A stretch of DNA of 64,000 nucleotides from Neurospora crassa OR74A (Eukaryota; Ascomycota; Sordariomycetes; Sordariales; Sordariaceae): the NCBI RefSeq assembly GCF_000182925.2, contig NC_026502.1, positions 868,001 to 932,000 on the forward strand, read 5' to 3'. The translations under genes and the position numbers were made by a program. The notes beneath the pieces are model-generated. The model ran no database searches and had not been told where the DNA came from. It saw nothing but the letters and a program-made list of their open reading frames with translations. Below are positions 10,501 through 21,770 of this stretch, piece after piece. The first letter of the stretch is position 1. Every line of letters begins with the position of its first letter.

Positions 10501-12870
10501 CTAAAATTCGATACAGTACTACTAGTCCTCGATCTTGAATTTGGGTATTAAAATATATTCTTTGAATAATTCGAATCGTCTTTAGAGGTAGTATACTACA
10601 ATATACGGGTTTTCTTTGAGGTTCCTTTTTACAATTTTATTACGGACTTTAATAGATACTTCCTTCTATTCCTCGAAATTGGGTATATGTCGAGCAAGGC
10701 TTTCCTAGTGTGTGTCGGCTATACTAAATGTTATAAATATAGCCGGTATACTTAATACTTGTATATAAGCACGTAGCTCGCGGCTTTTACGCATCTAGTA
10801 TAGCCGTATATTACGTATAGTATTAGAAAACCTTATAACCGAATCTAGAAGTTGGCGTGCCTCTAGCGTATTGGATTTAACTACTTCCCTTAATGCCTCG
10901 ACACTAGCTAAACCCTCGTTATTTGTACTACTACGATTAAAGCGAATAAAGAAAGCCGACTTCGAATTGACTTACTTACGTATTAAAGTATTGAATATAA
11001 TGAATAGGAATTAGTAATATCGAGTAAACTAACCGTTATACTATTTAAATATATATTTAATATAATCCGTATAATTAATAAATTATATACGAGGTTTAAT
11101 GAAATTAGCTTTCCCTTTTAGGTAGAAGGTAGGAAATACCTATAATAGAATTGGCTGAAATTTATTCTATTTATATATAGGGTAGTTGTATAATAAGCCG
11201 GGTTTAAGGAAGGGTTAAGCTAGAGGGTGTTGGCTAATAGGTTGAAGTTAAGATTAAGGTTGTAGAGGTTGGCCAGCGGGTTAATTATGTATTAGTTAAA
11301 CCAGTACCGTATTTGGCATATCTTATCCTCTACCTTGTAACTATTAACGAAATTACTCTATATTTATTTAATTAGTAATAAGGTTAGGGAGGGCGGCGAT
11401 TTCCGGTTCAAAAGTATTATCTTCTTCTTTATTACTAGTATTACCGTCCCCCTCTCTATTTAAATTAAGATCCTCGTTATTCGGGAAATTATTAAGATTA
11501 AATTTATAAATAGCTAATTTATTATATATATCGCCGTTAGGAAGCGCTTCTAATTTTTAAAATCGAGCCTTTACAATTTCGATATCTTAGTATCTAGGGT
11601 AATACTCCTTTAGGTAGTTGAGCTAAATACGAAATTTAATAGGATTGACTATTATAATTTATTATATTCGCTGAGTAATACGGGGCTCATCCCTAGGTTT
11701 GCGAAGTTGAAGAATAATAATATTTAATTCCCGGGGGAGTTGAAGTAATTGGTAATAAACGTAACCAATATTACGAAGGAAGTTGATAATATAGCCGGAA
11801 TATTTATACTAAGAGCCTTTAATAATTTAAATATTTATAAAGATATAAACCCGGGTAATAAACTGTTCCTCAATTTAGTTGAAGGGTAGTAAAAAATCGG
11901 GAACATTACTAAAATCGAGGTTATTTTGGGTATTGAAATATTTAAAATTATCGGTAACCCTCCGGTTATTACAATTATAATACTAACAATAATACCCGGC
12001 GGTTATATATATAGTAAACTACTTCTCTTTATAATGTAGATAGTATTCTATACTTTCTTCTTTCTATATAGCTTCAAAAGTTTTAATTAAATTGTAATTA
12101 ATATTAATAATAATTCTTACTAGAAGGTCTTTAGGTTAATATAGTAGATCCTATTTAAATTCAACGCCGGGAAGTCCTAGGAATCGGCGAGGTCGGAGAG
12201 GAGATAGTAGTACTGGTTATTTAAGAGCAGGATTAGGCTGTATATTCGGATTTCTCTAAGGCGGACTACAACTTCAGTGAAATAGTAGAAGCTAGGGTAA
12301 GGGCGGCCTATTAGGAGGAGGAGGTAGTAGGGGACTATTATTATAAATTCGACACACATCGCAAAGTTTAAACTCTTCCCTATTGAGATCGGAAAACAAC
12401 CCTCGTATTAATACCCAACGATACTATAAATAGAATTTATTTTCGAAGTCAGTATTACCGTAGGGAGCACCTAACCGGCAATATTTATAAATACTAGACT
12501 CGATATATTTATTTATTATAGTCCGAGCAATATTATATACTAGGCAAAAGAAATAGTTATCGTCTAGGTCGTCGTCTGGATCTAAATTTGGACCGGGGTT
12601 TTAACTAATATTAGGATTATAATCTCCTATATTATTATCTATATTATTATTTATATTAATATCCTAATTATTAATATTATCTTCTTAATTATTATTCCTA
12701 TTGTAGATACTAGCATTGCGTCGTTTCTAATTGCCGAGGGAAGGAGTAATTAAGATTGGTTGACCGTCACGACGACGACGATAATAATCACGCCGAATTT
12801 GATTAATTTAGCGGCGGGCTACAGTAATATTAGGAGAGTCCTATACAAAGTATAATTAGCTATATCTATA
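7505..12870 (-). pseudogene. RIP-inactivated Helitron Rep/helicase
   Basis: Helitrons move by rolling-circle replication using one protein with an HUH Rep nuclease and a Pif1-type helicase. On the minus strand, in order: an Arg-rich start (about 12790), LCDVC (about 12360), a Rep/Helitron-like block including ELRAYIQVLSIPAIFITFS (about 10730-10790), the HUH segment now RGSGYNYSIY (about 10465-10500), LNPAQKVVFN (about 8995), Walker A RGTGKLYF (GTGK at 8881-8892), helicase blocks LIENLWIEVGLVNG and FIVLIKFNRYTGPYYFP (about 7880-8060), and the C-terminal YSRVKTL (about 7640). GTGK, HUH, LCDVC, the N-terminal block and the C-terminal block all fall in one reading frame, so almost no net indels have accumulated. 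Decay is by stops (TAG where the family has Trp) and His-to-Tyr changes, as RIP on both strands predicts. Ends were not located. Confidence 0.85.
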
Positions 12871-13016
12871 ACTTGAAGTATATTATTTTAAATATACTTA
12901 TAAATTCTTACTTATAGGAAAGAAAGGAGTGATTAAACGCATAATATAGTCTCAATCTTAAAGCTATCTATTAACGTCAATAATTCTTCGAAATTATTGT
13001 ACTAGCTAGGCTAGTG

Positions 13017-13053
13017 CCGGGGCCGGGGCCGGGGCCGGGGCCGGGGCCGGGGC
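13017..13053. repeat. GGGGCC hexanucleotide repeat (6 units)
   Basis: Six perfect CCGGGG units followed by C, bounded by the inverted octamer GTACTAGC (12999-13006) and GCTAGTAC (13052-13059). It is a pure-GC island inside very AT-rich sequence. G4C2 runs can form G-quadruplexes. Lying just 5' of the Helitron coding relic (minus strand), it could be part of its leader. Confidence 0.9.
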
Positions 13054-14033
13054 TAGTACTAAGGGTTTTTACCGCGGTATTAGTATAGGCGGTACTATTG
13101 GTAATAGTGCTATTAGTAGTGCTATAGGTAGTGCCATAGGTAGAAATAGTTATAGCTCCCGCTCTGGAAACTCATCGAATTCTTCTTCACAGGCAGCTAT
13201 CCCAACAGGTTAGAACTGCTAGCTTAGAATTAGAGCGACAACTTAACGGGGCTAAGGGTGTAATTAAAATGGTCGAGGTAGTAAGGGTTTCAATAAAAAA
13301 GGGGCTTAAAGTTGAAGTTGAAATTGAGGTCTTTAAACGGGCCGTAGTATCCTAGGAGGAGATTACTTAACGGCATCTCTTTTATACTGTATAGCCTATT
13401 AATAATATTAGTTATTCAATAGGCCAACCCACCGATACTACCTAAGTCGCACCCGTAACCCCCCGCAACTCGGATTATAGTATTACCCATTACTAAACAT
13501 CCTATTCACCCGTAGGTAGTAAGATAATGTAGTATATTGGGTTCCTAATAGGATTTACGTATTTTGAAGGATTTACTATTAAATAGATAGTACTGGTTAA
13601 TTAATAAAGGGAATATTGGATAGGGATAATAAATATTTAGATAGAATATACTTTGCTTCGTTTATTACGATATTCCTAATATATTTATACTAATTTAGTA
13701 GTATTTTATTTATTAGTAAAGTAGGAAACGGGTTTATCTTAATAGTATTTCTGGCAATTCCTTATAGGTATATCTATAATAATAACGACGAAAGGAAAGA
13801 TATACAAGCCCCCAAAATAAATAAATAAATATCGAAAAGGAAACCCCTAGAAAAAAGGAAATCCTAAAAAAAAAGAAATCCTCCGCACCTATAATATCGG
13901 ATATTAATAATATAGCAAATAAATAAATAGAAAAGGGAAAACTAACTTAATAAATAAAATCTAGAAAGTAGGATCTATATCTACTATCGAATTTAGGGCA
14001 ATACTAACCTAGTAATAGGTTTTTATTAATTTT

Positions 14034-14315
14034 CTTTCGAGGGTATAATTTAGGTTAATAATTAGTAGAATAGTCTATCTAGTAGTCCTTACGCATACTA
14101 AAATAATCTAGTCGCTTTAGAGTTTAAAAATATAATAATCTATTTCGTTATAGATATAAACTTCGACTAATTTTAGAGTGCTTGGTTTATTATTGGCTTT
14201 AATAATTTTACGAGGGCTAATATTCCCTCTTTCGAAGGTAGAGTTGTAAGTTAGTAATTAGTAGGATAGTCTGCCCAATACCCGTTTCGAAGGTAGAATT
14301 TTAAATTAGTAATAA
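14034..14315. repeat. Diverged direct repeats in the RIP block
   Basis: Three copies of a unit starting TTTCGARGGTARARTT and continuing into TTAGTAATTAGTAGRATAGTCT begin near 14035, 14230 and 14284. Copies 1 and 2 share about 50 bp with mainly transition differences. Copy 3 is truncated after about 35 bp. This is what RIP leaves of a tandem or nested repeat. Confidence 0.65.
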
Positions 14316-14324
14316 ATAAAGGAG

Positions 14325-14400
14325 AGAGTTTAAGATTCGAACTAGGGGGAGGTAAAATTCTTATACCTAACGCGGGCTACTTTACCGGTTGGTCGCTAGT
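14325..14400 (-). mobile_element. tRNA-derived SINE-like head
   Basis: On the minus strand the stretch has an A-box/D-arm-like AACCGGTAAAG (about 14385), a tRNA-like middle CCCGCGTTAGGTATAAG and a B-box AGTTCGAATC (14334-14343), with a body containing the TTTCGA direct repeats downstream. The head spacing fits a pol III promoter, but no full cloverleaf folds, so a SINE or tRNA pseudogene is more likely than a tRNA. GGTAAA and TTTACC inside it can pair as a hairpin. Confidence 0.4.
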
Positions 14401-14860
14401 TGCTTATTACCTACCGGTCGCTTACCGGAATAGAAAATTACTACCTTTTAATAATAGGCGTTTATAACCGTCGTAATAAATTGTTTAGCGGTAAGCTAGG
14501 TATTGAAATTGAATTGTAGTAATAATATTAGTATTATTATTAATAGAAAATTGAAAATCGAAGTTGAATAGGGGGAGGGTTACGATATAAATAACTAGCT
14601 AGTACGGGTACTAGACCAATTAATAGCGCTAGTACTAAGCATTTACTAACTATCTACTAGACCCATTAGCTAACTATTATTTAGAATTGGAAAGACCCAG
14701 TACAATCTATCAAAGACTATCAAAAACACTGTCCGCGAAATAGCCAATCAGAGTATGGCTTAGTAAGACGCCCTAACTAATTGTAGGGCCGTACTACGTT
14801 TTTAACTAATAAAAAGCTAGGAAATTATTATACGAAGACCTGACTGTAAACGAACCGTCC

Positions 14861-15773
14861 CTCAACAATCCGTTCGGTAGATACGGGTTATAGAACTATG
14901 ATGCCCTCTAAGACAGTGAATGTCATCCACCTCTGAATAGTTGAAGTACGCTTTAATAAGGTTGTCAAAGGTGGCGTGCCAGCAGACCCCAATACATATC
15001 AAAGACACCCACCCATTTCCCCACATAAACAGACAGTGCGGAGAATGTAAGGCTGTCCGGTCGGTTGGTCGGATATCGGCAACTGTATTTTGCTTTCGAC
15101 TAGCCATTCGGACCGCGTGATGATTGTGAAGGCGTTGACGAGGCAGTGCATGGAAAACGGCAACGTCGGTGTTTGCCTATGAGGGAATTTGAAGGTGAAG
15201 ACACCTCCTAGTTGAGCGATTTCTTAGGTCGGCGTGGATACGAATGGAAGTCGGATGGTGGAAGAAGTTGAAGCGAGAAAATGGAACGGAAGTGACCAAA
15301 TCCCTAGATGACTCCACAGTGCCGTTCGCCTTACAGTAACACGATCCACTGAATGATCCCCAAATGGACCGCTAAGAAAATGCACCTTGCAGGACGACCC
15401 CAGCGCCATGCCTTCCCCGCATCGACCCTTGTCAATAACATCCCTTTTGGGAAATGCCATCGCTTACACACGCCTGCCTGAGCACACCACACCACATGAG
15501 GGAGGTTGCCTGTACGGACATGCACGCTGCACTCTTGTGTCCGGAGCAGTCTTTTGTCTCAAGAATGCTTAAAAGGTGCACTGTTCCCCTCCCTTTCATT
15601 GTCTCGAAATTTCCCACATTCCACTTCACACTTGGACTTGTATGGTAAAACTGCAACTATCACAACAACATCAACAACCATCCATCACCCCACTTTCACT
15701 CTCGCCATCACCACCACCACCATCACCACCACCACCACCACCACCACCTCCTCCTCCCCCCCAACCAACAACC
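14861..15773. other. Upstream region of the stomatin-like gene
   Basis: Normal GC content returns. Short open frames only. The last 90 bases are a CAC/CCA-rich microsatellite leader (about 15695-15760) directly before the ATG at 15774. Promoter and 5' UTR are expected here, but no TATA or CCAAT box could be fixed with confidence. Confidence 0.4.
15695..15762 (+). repeat. CCA/CAC trinucleotide-rich leader repeat
   Basis: A near-continuous run of CAC, ATC and CCA triplets lies immediately upstream of the stomatin-like start codon. It keeps the frame open upstream and would add an artificial His/Pro-rich extension if the start were taken too far 5'. Confidence 0.8.
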
Positions 15774-16889
15774 ATGAGCTCAATCTCGTCTGATCAGCCC
15801 GCCCTCAAGGGAAAGGGCCCCGTGCCCAACTACGATCACCATCACGAGTCCACCGCCAACGGCGCCGGCGGCTTCCGCCCGCAAGCTCCCATGGCCGTGC
15901 AGCCTCCCAAGGCCGAAGACCTCCAGAAGTCCTACGCCAGCATCATCACCAACGACGCCGACCCCAAGGACTGGTACGGCTACATGATCAACGGCCTCGG
16001 CGCCGTCATCGGCACCATTGGCGCCATCCCGTGCTGCATCATGTGCCCGAACCCCTACAAGACCGTGGAGCAAGGCAATGTCGGCCTGGTGACCAAGTTC
16101 GGCAAGTTCTACAAGGCCGTCGACCCGGGTCTCGTCCGTGTCAACCCGCTCGCCGAGAAGCTGATCCAGGTGGACGTCAAGATCCAGATCGTCGAGGTGC
16201 CGCAGCAAGTCTGCATGACCAAGGACAACGTGACGGTGCAGTTGACGTCGGTTATCTACTACCACATCGTCAGCCCGCACAAGGCCGCCTTTGGCATCAC
16301 CAACGTCAAACAGGCCCTGATTGAGCGCACCCAGACCACGCTGCGCCATGTCATCGGCGCCCGCGTGCTGCAGGACGTGATCGAGCGCCGCGAAGAGATT
16401 GCCCAGTCCATTGGCGAGATTATCGAGGATGTCGCGGCCGAATGGGGTGTGGCGGTCGAGAGCATGCTTATCAAGGACATTATCTTCTCCCACGAGCTGC
16501 AGGACTCGCTCTCCATGGCTGCCCAGAGCAAGCGTATCGGCGAGAGCAAGATTATTGCCGCAAAGGCCGAGGTCGAGGCCGCCAAGCTGATGAGGCAGGC
16601 CGCTGATATCTTGAGTTCTGCTCCCGCCATGCAGATCCGCTACCTCGAGGCCATGCAGGCTATGGCCAAGTCTGCAAACAGCAAGGTCATCTTCTTGCCG
16701 GCGACGAATCAGACGATGCCTAGTCAGGCGCAGTTCAATGCGTCGTTGGATGCCCCGGGGTCCTTTAATCCGGGTGAGCAGGGCGAAGGCAGCGGTTCCA
16801 AGAACAAAACGTCTACATTCCACGACTTTGGAGGTTCCGATGGAGGGTTCCAGCAGGCGTTGAATGCCCACATTGTTGAGAACCTATAA
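15774..16889 (+). CDS. Stomatin-like SPFH/band 7 membrane protein
   Basis: An intronless gene of 371 residues from the ATG at 15774 (MSSISSDQPALKG), chosen because the longer frame upstream only runs through the CCA-rich leader. After a disordered N-terminus of about 75 residues comes a hydrophobic hairpin segment (INGLGAVIGTIGAIPCCIMC, about 74-93) typical of stomatins, with Cys residues that may be palmitoylated. Then follows the SPFH domain (about 100-275: GNVGLVTKFGKFYKAVDPGL, QVCMTKDNVTVQL, RREEIAQSIGEII) and the heptad-like KAEVEAAKLMRQAADILSS. Stomatins form oligomeric scaffolds on membrane microdomains and modulate channels. In filamentous fungi related proteins sit on plasma membrane, vacuole or mitochondria. 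GC-rich codon use contrasts with the AT-rich block to the left. The 363-residue antisense ORF is a codon-bias shadow. Confidence 0.92.
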   Translation: MSSISSDQPALKGKGPVPNYDHHHESTANGAGGFRPQAPMAVQPPKAEDLQKSYASIITNDADPKDWYGYMINGLGAVIGTIGAIPCCIMCPNPYKTVEQGNVGLVTKFGKFYKAVDPGLVRVNPLAEKLIQVDVKIQIVEVPQQVCMTKDNVTVQLTSVIYYHIVSPHKAAFGITNVKQALIERTQTTLRHVIGARVLQDVIERREEIAQSIGEIIEDVAAEWGVAVESMLIKDIIFSHELQDSLSMAAQSKRIGESKIIAAKAEVEAAKLMRQAADILSSAPAMQIRYLEAMQAMAKSANSKVIFLPATNQTMPSQAQFNASLDAPGSFNPGEQGEGSGSKNKTSTFHDFGGSDGGFQQALNAHIVENL

Positions 16890-18058
16890 GCCCTTAGGGG
16901 GTACAAGGTCATGATATGATGATCGACGACATGGACGAATTTTCCCTTATCGAAGTAACGACGATGACAATGATTGGGCTCTAGTCTAGCGGACTATACG
17001 ACACGATCCCTCACACGAAGACAATGAACACGCCCCAACGCTACAGCTTACCGCTGCTCATCTAGAGCTTAATCAGGGGCTTAGTCCAGCAACATTACTC
17101 TGCTTGTTGCTCGTGCCTCCTTCCAACGGTTTCTCTTTTTCTTTCACAGTACATACCTTTTCTTTGCAGGATACCCATGAAATGCTTTGCTTTGTTTTCG
17201 CTGAGTTGGAAGGCGCGATACAGCGAAAGATGATGGGAACGATTTCTTCGCTTGGACTATGGGATCGTTTGTTACCAGTACATGCTTTGGACGATATTTC
17301 CATGTTTCATTGCCTTTACATTATTATACACTCGCTAGTATTGGTAATGATAAATTAATTCTACAGTCGCCACCTGTCCCATCGTACACACTTGTTCAGT
17401 ATAGCTACAGGGTCTGCGGTGCTTGATCATGGAAATAAAGCGTCCGTGACCCATGGAATTTTTCACGATCATTGTGACAACCACTATCTCCTTTGTATGC
17501 TAAACTCCTCCAAATTCGCTCCTCAAACATACACATGCCTTTCTTGTCCCTGTTCAGCCTCCCCTCTTCATTATCCATATACGTACATTTGCCACTGATT
17601 ATATTTACAGTCCAATGCTCGTTGACTGTCATCTCCGTACTCCCAGTGTGGCAAAACACATGCAACCCATCAGGGACCACCGCAAGGTCAGTGCAAGATG
17701 CCAAAGTTCAAAACCCAAGATGCATCACTTGTATCAACATGAACATTTTTAAAACTCATAGCAAGCCTCGGTGGTTTAGAAGGGCACATAAACTTATACA
17801 TTAATCCTAGACAAGTTAATCGTGGGTTTATTGTAAAGGGGCAAAAAAAAGGAATGCAGAAAGAGGTTGCTTACTTAAGGACAGGTAATTGCTGAGAGGG
17901 AAAGAGACGCACGTAACCTGGCTGATGACCAGCTGAAATTGGGTGAGTTGCACGCTGGGCAGTGAGTTCCATTGGGACACGCAACAGAAGGTACCTACCT
18001 CCAGACTCGATCAAATCGTCGACACTTGCCCTTTTCTAAGAGAACCAGGAAGGGATCA

Positions 18059-18135
18059 GTTACCAGTAACCATGAACCAATAACCGGTGAAGAGTAACCA
18101 CAAGTAACCAGTAACCAGTAACCAGTAACCGCAGT
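18059..18135. repeat. AGTAACC heptamer array
   Basis: Imperfect then perfect AGTAACC/CAGTAAC units, clearest at about 18104-18130. It is a noncoding minisatellite between the stomatin-like and SEC18 genes. Confidence 0.75.
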
Positions 18136-18290
18136 AACGGGGCAGGAGCCAGGAGCATGAAAGCCTCAACGGGCAGTCCCAACTCTCCAAAATACAACAG
18201 TTATCAAGACAAACCCACCACCACTTGCCAAGTGAGCCAGCCACACTGCATCCAGCTCACCATGAAAAATGGGAAGCCTTTGCTACTCTT

Positions 18291-18316
18291 ACCTTACCTT
18301 ACCTTACCTTACCTTT
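18291..18316. repeat. CCTTA pentamer array
   Basis: Five tandem TTACC/CCTTA units in noncoding sequence. Too short to be telomeric, and the unit is not TTAGGG. Confidence 0.8.
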
Positions 18317-19144
18317 TTACAAACCCGTCAGTGAGTGAGTGTGCATGGAGAAATCAAGGAAGGTAGTCGTCTAGGGCGTTGATTAGTTTCGTCGCAGCCA
18401 GGTCCATGGTATACCTTTTTGTTTTAAGGTCTTCATTGCCTCGCACGATGGAGACAGCCCCCGTGGTGGTTGTGTTGGGCGTCATATGATGCTTCCAACC
18501 ATTTCTTAGTTGTTTTTTTCCCTTCTTCTTTGTTTATATGTTGTTAAGAGAAAAAGAGGGAAAAAAAGAAAGAAAGGAAAGAAAAACCGAAAAAAAGGGG
18601 AAAAAAAAAAGAAAGGAAGGACAGCTTCCAGGGGGGTAAGCTCATCACGATAGAGCGGGTATCTGATCATCTTAAGCTCGTTACTAAGCAGGCGTCGTCG
18701 GGGACTGTGATAGCACCGGGCCGTTGGATTTTGACAGCTGATTGTCCGCAGTTGTATTTTTAACTGTCGACCGTTTCGAGTTTCTTCTACTTTCGCATCT
18801 CATTCATGGAGGCGCTGACCAATATGGTAAGTATTCGTTCGTGCTGTGAAGGTATACATAGTAGCGTAGGTCCAGAAATAGTGGTCCTTTGAATATCTCG
18901 GATACGTTAGCATGGAAATATATATACAAGTCTAACGAACGCTCGCGTTTGGTTTCCCATGAAACGCAGGGGTAAGATTCGGAACAAGACTGGAACAGTT
19001 ATAACAAAGTAGTGGTCATCATTAACCTACTTCTATTCCCAAAAGGCATCACTGTCTATATCCTGAAGCTCATCCACTTGATATCCACCCATATACCCAT
19101 ATTAATGTATATACCTCCTTGTCTACAGCTCTAGTTCTCTCTCT

Positions 19145-21770
19145 CTACCTAACATTATACCGAGCAATCAACCCGGCCATCTTCTCCACGAACCATCCCT
19201 TCGGATCAGGACTCGTGTCCGCGCTCTCCGCAATCGTCAGGATCGTCCTGACACCCACACCCACGCTATCCGACCCGGTATACTCGCGTAGGGTATTCAA
19301 CACCTCACTGACAGCCGCCTGGTCGCCACCAAACGCTCCCACCTCGTTCAACACTGCGCCCAACTCCTGGAGGTTGTTCACAGCGGGAACGGCAATCTGG
19401 TAGTCAAACGACTCAGTGACGTCCAACTGTTCCATGACGGTACGCTGCGAAGTCGTGGCGAGAATCAAGAGACGGTGGCCCTTAGGTGGAGGAGTAACCA
19501 AAAGGGTGACGAGGGCCTGGAGGATGGTGTTGGACAGGCGCGGGCCGACGGGGTTCCATTCGATAATGCGCTCGATGTTGTCAATAATGAGGAGGGAGAG
19601 CGGGGACTTGTAGGCGTCGGTGAAGATCTTGTGCATGTAATCCTTCTTGGCCACCTCGTCGCGGAAGCCGACCATGTCGGTGGGGGTGATGAACTTGATG
19701 AAGGGGAAGTCGGACTTCATGGCGATATGGGCGGCCAAAGCCGTCTTTCCAGAGGCCGAAGGGCCGTGAAGGAGGACGGTCATGTGCTTGAGGCGCTCGA
19801 GCTTGCGCACGTTATTGACGTAGAGCAGACCGTCTTCCAGGATCGACGTGATACTCTTGGAATAGTGGATGACGCCGTAAGCCAGGTGCTTCTCAAGCTC
19901 GGACTCGTCGGCGCCGAAGGCGGGCTTGACTTCGTCGAGGGCGTTGAGGAAATCCTGGCGGTTGACCTTCATGTTGGCCACGTCCTCTGAAACGCCAGCC
20001 ATGGTGCCGACTTTGATGTGTCGGGAGAAGGCGTACGAGGTAGCGGATTTGACGAGACCGCTCAACTCGGCACCAGAAAAGTTCTTTGTAAGAGTGGCAA
20101 GCTCAGCGAGGTCAACGTCGTCAGCCATGACCTTGTTCTCCTTCATCTTGGAGGTGTGGATCTTGAGAATCTGGCCACGGCCATGCTCGTCGGGAAGCGA
20201 GATCTCGATTTGAACCTCGAGACGACCAGGACGAAGCAGGGCATCGTCGATCATGTCCTTACGGTTGGTCATTCCGATAAGGAGGATGTTGTTGAGCTGG
20301 TCGACACCGTCAAGCTTGGAGAGCAGCTGGTTGACAACACTGTCTCCGACGCCGGTACCACCACCAGCACCCGAACCTCTCTGCTTGCACACAGCATCCA
20401 ACTCATCGAAGATGATAATGTGCAAGCCGGACTCGTCTCCCTTCTCCTTGTACTCCTTCTCGGCATCGGCGAAGAGCTTACGGATGTTCTCTTCAGACTG
20501 ACCAACGTACTTGTTCAGCACTTCAGGACCGTTGATGACCTTGGGTTCCCTGGCGTTGAGCATCTTGCCGATCTGTCTGGCAATCAGGGTCTTTCCGGTA
20601 CCGGGAGGACCATACAGCAGCATACCCTTGACGTGCATGATGCCAAGTTTCTCGATGAGTCCGGGAGGGAAGATACGAGAGGCAAAGGCACGACGGAAGA
20701 TGGTGGAGAACTCGGTATCCAGACCACCAATGCCCATATTCTCGAACTTGAAGTCTGGGGCGATGATGGCGTTGGCCGCTGGGCGCTTGTTGGAGCCCTT
20801 GAGCTTGATGGGTGACCTGGCATCCTTGTAGAAGCCAATGCTGGCCTGGTTGGTGAGAATACCGCGTGCTCCAGGGTCACTGCGTGTGGGAGCCTCGCCC
20901 GATCCCAGCATGGTCAGGTCAACCAGAGTGACCGTCTTGACCATGACAGCCAAAGGGATGTTCTTGACGTCAAGCAGGAACCTCTGACCAGGAGCAAAGA
21001 CCTGGTTCTGGAAAGTCTTGAGGAACACTTTGGCCAGCTCATCCTGGTCATAGGGGGTATCGACGATTCGGTTGGTTGACGCAAATCCGATCTCAACATC
21101 CATGGAGCCAATGTAGGCGTCGCCTCCACGGGCAAAGGGATCGTAGACCTCTCCCATCAACTCGTCCATCATGCCAACTCCGCACCATGTTCGCTGGGGG
21201 TCTGACAAGCTGATGTGACCCGGACGGAAGCCGGGGGTGGGGCGTGCCGTCACCACGTAATCTCCTCGTAGCTGTCTTCCTGTCAAGCGGATGTATAGAT
21301 CGGTGCCATCGTGGTTCGGGGGGAAATCATTGGGCGATACGGCGCAACTAAAGTACGAGGTTAACAACTTTGGATTGGATAGACTGACCATGGGTAGCGC
21401 AGGGAACTCACATGTTGCCAAAGATGTAGAGACTCTGCAACGTCTTGTCATCCACCTTTGCGAGCCGAAGGGGGACACCGCGACCGGCTGGCTGAGAAGG
21501 GTATCCGCCAGGAGCGGGCTGTCCGCCGTAACCACCGCCACCGCCGCCGCCATAGCTCTTTTCAGATGGCGCACCTCCATATCCTCCAGCGCCGCTGCCA
21601 GAGTATTGGGGCTGAGAGGGAGCGCGACCACCTGGGCTGCCGTAGTTGGTTGGTGTTGCGCCGCCGCCGTATCCGCCTCCGGCTGCTTGTTGGACGGGAC
21701 GACCGGGGAGACCAGCTCCTCCTTGTGGGGTTTGGGGCTTCTTGCCGAAGAGGTTGCCTCGAATATCCAT
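19145..21770 (-). CDS. sec18: Vesicular-fusion ATPase Sec18/NSF
   Basis: Two exons: 21770-21412 and 21347-19145 (intron 21348-21411, GTGAGT..TTTAG), 853 residues, close to the family's usual length. NSF/Sec18 is the hexameric AAA+ ATPase that, with alpha-SNAP, disassembles cis-SNARE complexes after membrane fusion throughout the secretory pathway. The N-terminus carries an unusual Gly/Pro/Gln-rich region (about residues 14-95, including GGGGGGGYGG) before the substrate-binding N domain. D1 has Walker A GPPGTGKT (about 365-372), Walker B IIIFDELDA and the sensor-like LLRPGRLEVQIEISLP. D2 has the degenerate GPSASGKT (about 647-654) and LLIIDNIERI, as expected for the structural second ring. The start ATG begins MDIRGNLFGKK. 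The first splice junction lies in YIFGN-ICAVSPND and keeps the frame. Confidence 0.95.

Larger units (their letters stand above)
6951..14860. mobile_element. AT-rich RIP-type block of decayed transposons
   Basis: About 7.9 kb of strongly AT-rich sequence dominated by TA, AT and TAA/TTA steps, with stop codons dense in all frames. Its edges against normal-GC flanks are abrupt. CpA and TpG are visibly scarce by eye while TpA is abundant, the signature of RIP acting on duplicated DNA in ascomycetes. It contains a Helitron Rep/helicase relic (about 7505-12870, minus), a short minus-strand ORF remnant near 7150-7254, a GGGGCC array at 13017-13053, direct repeats at 14034-14315 and a tRNA-like head at about 14325-14400. 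Such blocks are usually silent heterochromatin. RIP indices were judged by reading, not computed. Confidence 0.85.
16890..19144. other. Intergenic gap between two convergent genes
   Basis: No ORF with a recognisable domain. It holds 3' ends of the stomatin-like gene and SEC18, an AGTAACC tandem array (18059-18135), a CCTTA array (about 18292-18316) and a purine-rich tract (about 18545-18630). A short ATG frame at about 18806 (MEALTNM) is followed by a GTAAGT donor, but no exon continues it. Confidence 0.4.

Noticed and set aside
12177-12359. 60-codon ORF in the RIP block
   Set aside because: Out of frame with the Helitron landmarks. It is a chance open stretch within the decayed element.
15780-16871. 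363-codon minus-strand ORF over the stomatin-like gene
   Set aside because: Antisense frame kept open by GC-rich third positions of the real gene. Its composition is Asp/Gly/Leu/His-biased and it shows no domain.
18291-18316. CCTTA repeat considered as internal telomere-like repeat
   Set aside because: Unit is not TTAGGG/CCCTAA and the array is only five units.
20018-20815. 265-codon plus-strand ORF over sec18
   Set aside because: Mirror frame of the AAA+ coding sequence with no domain of its own.
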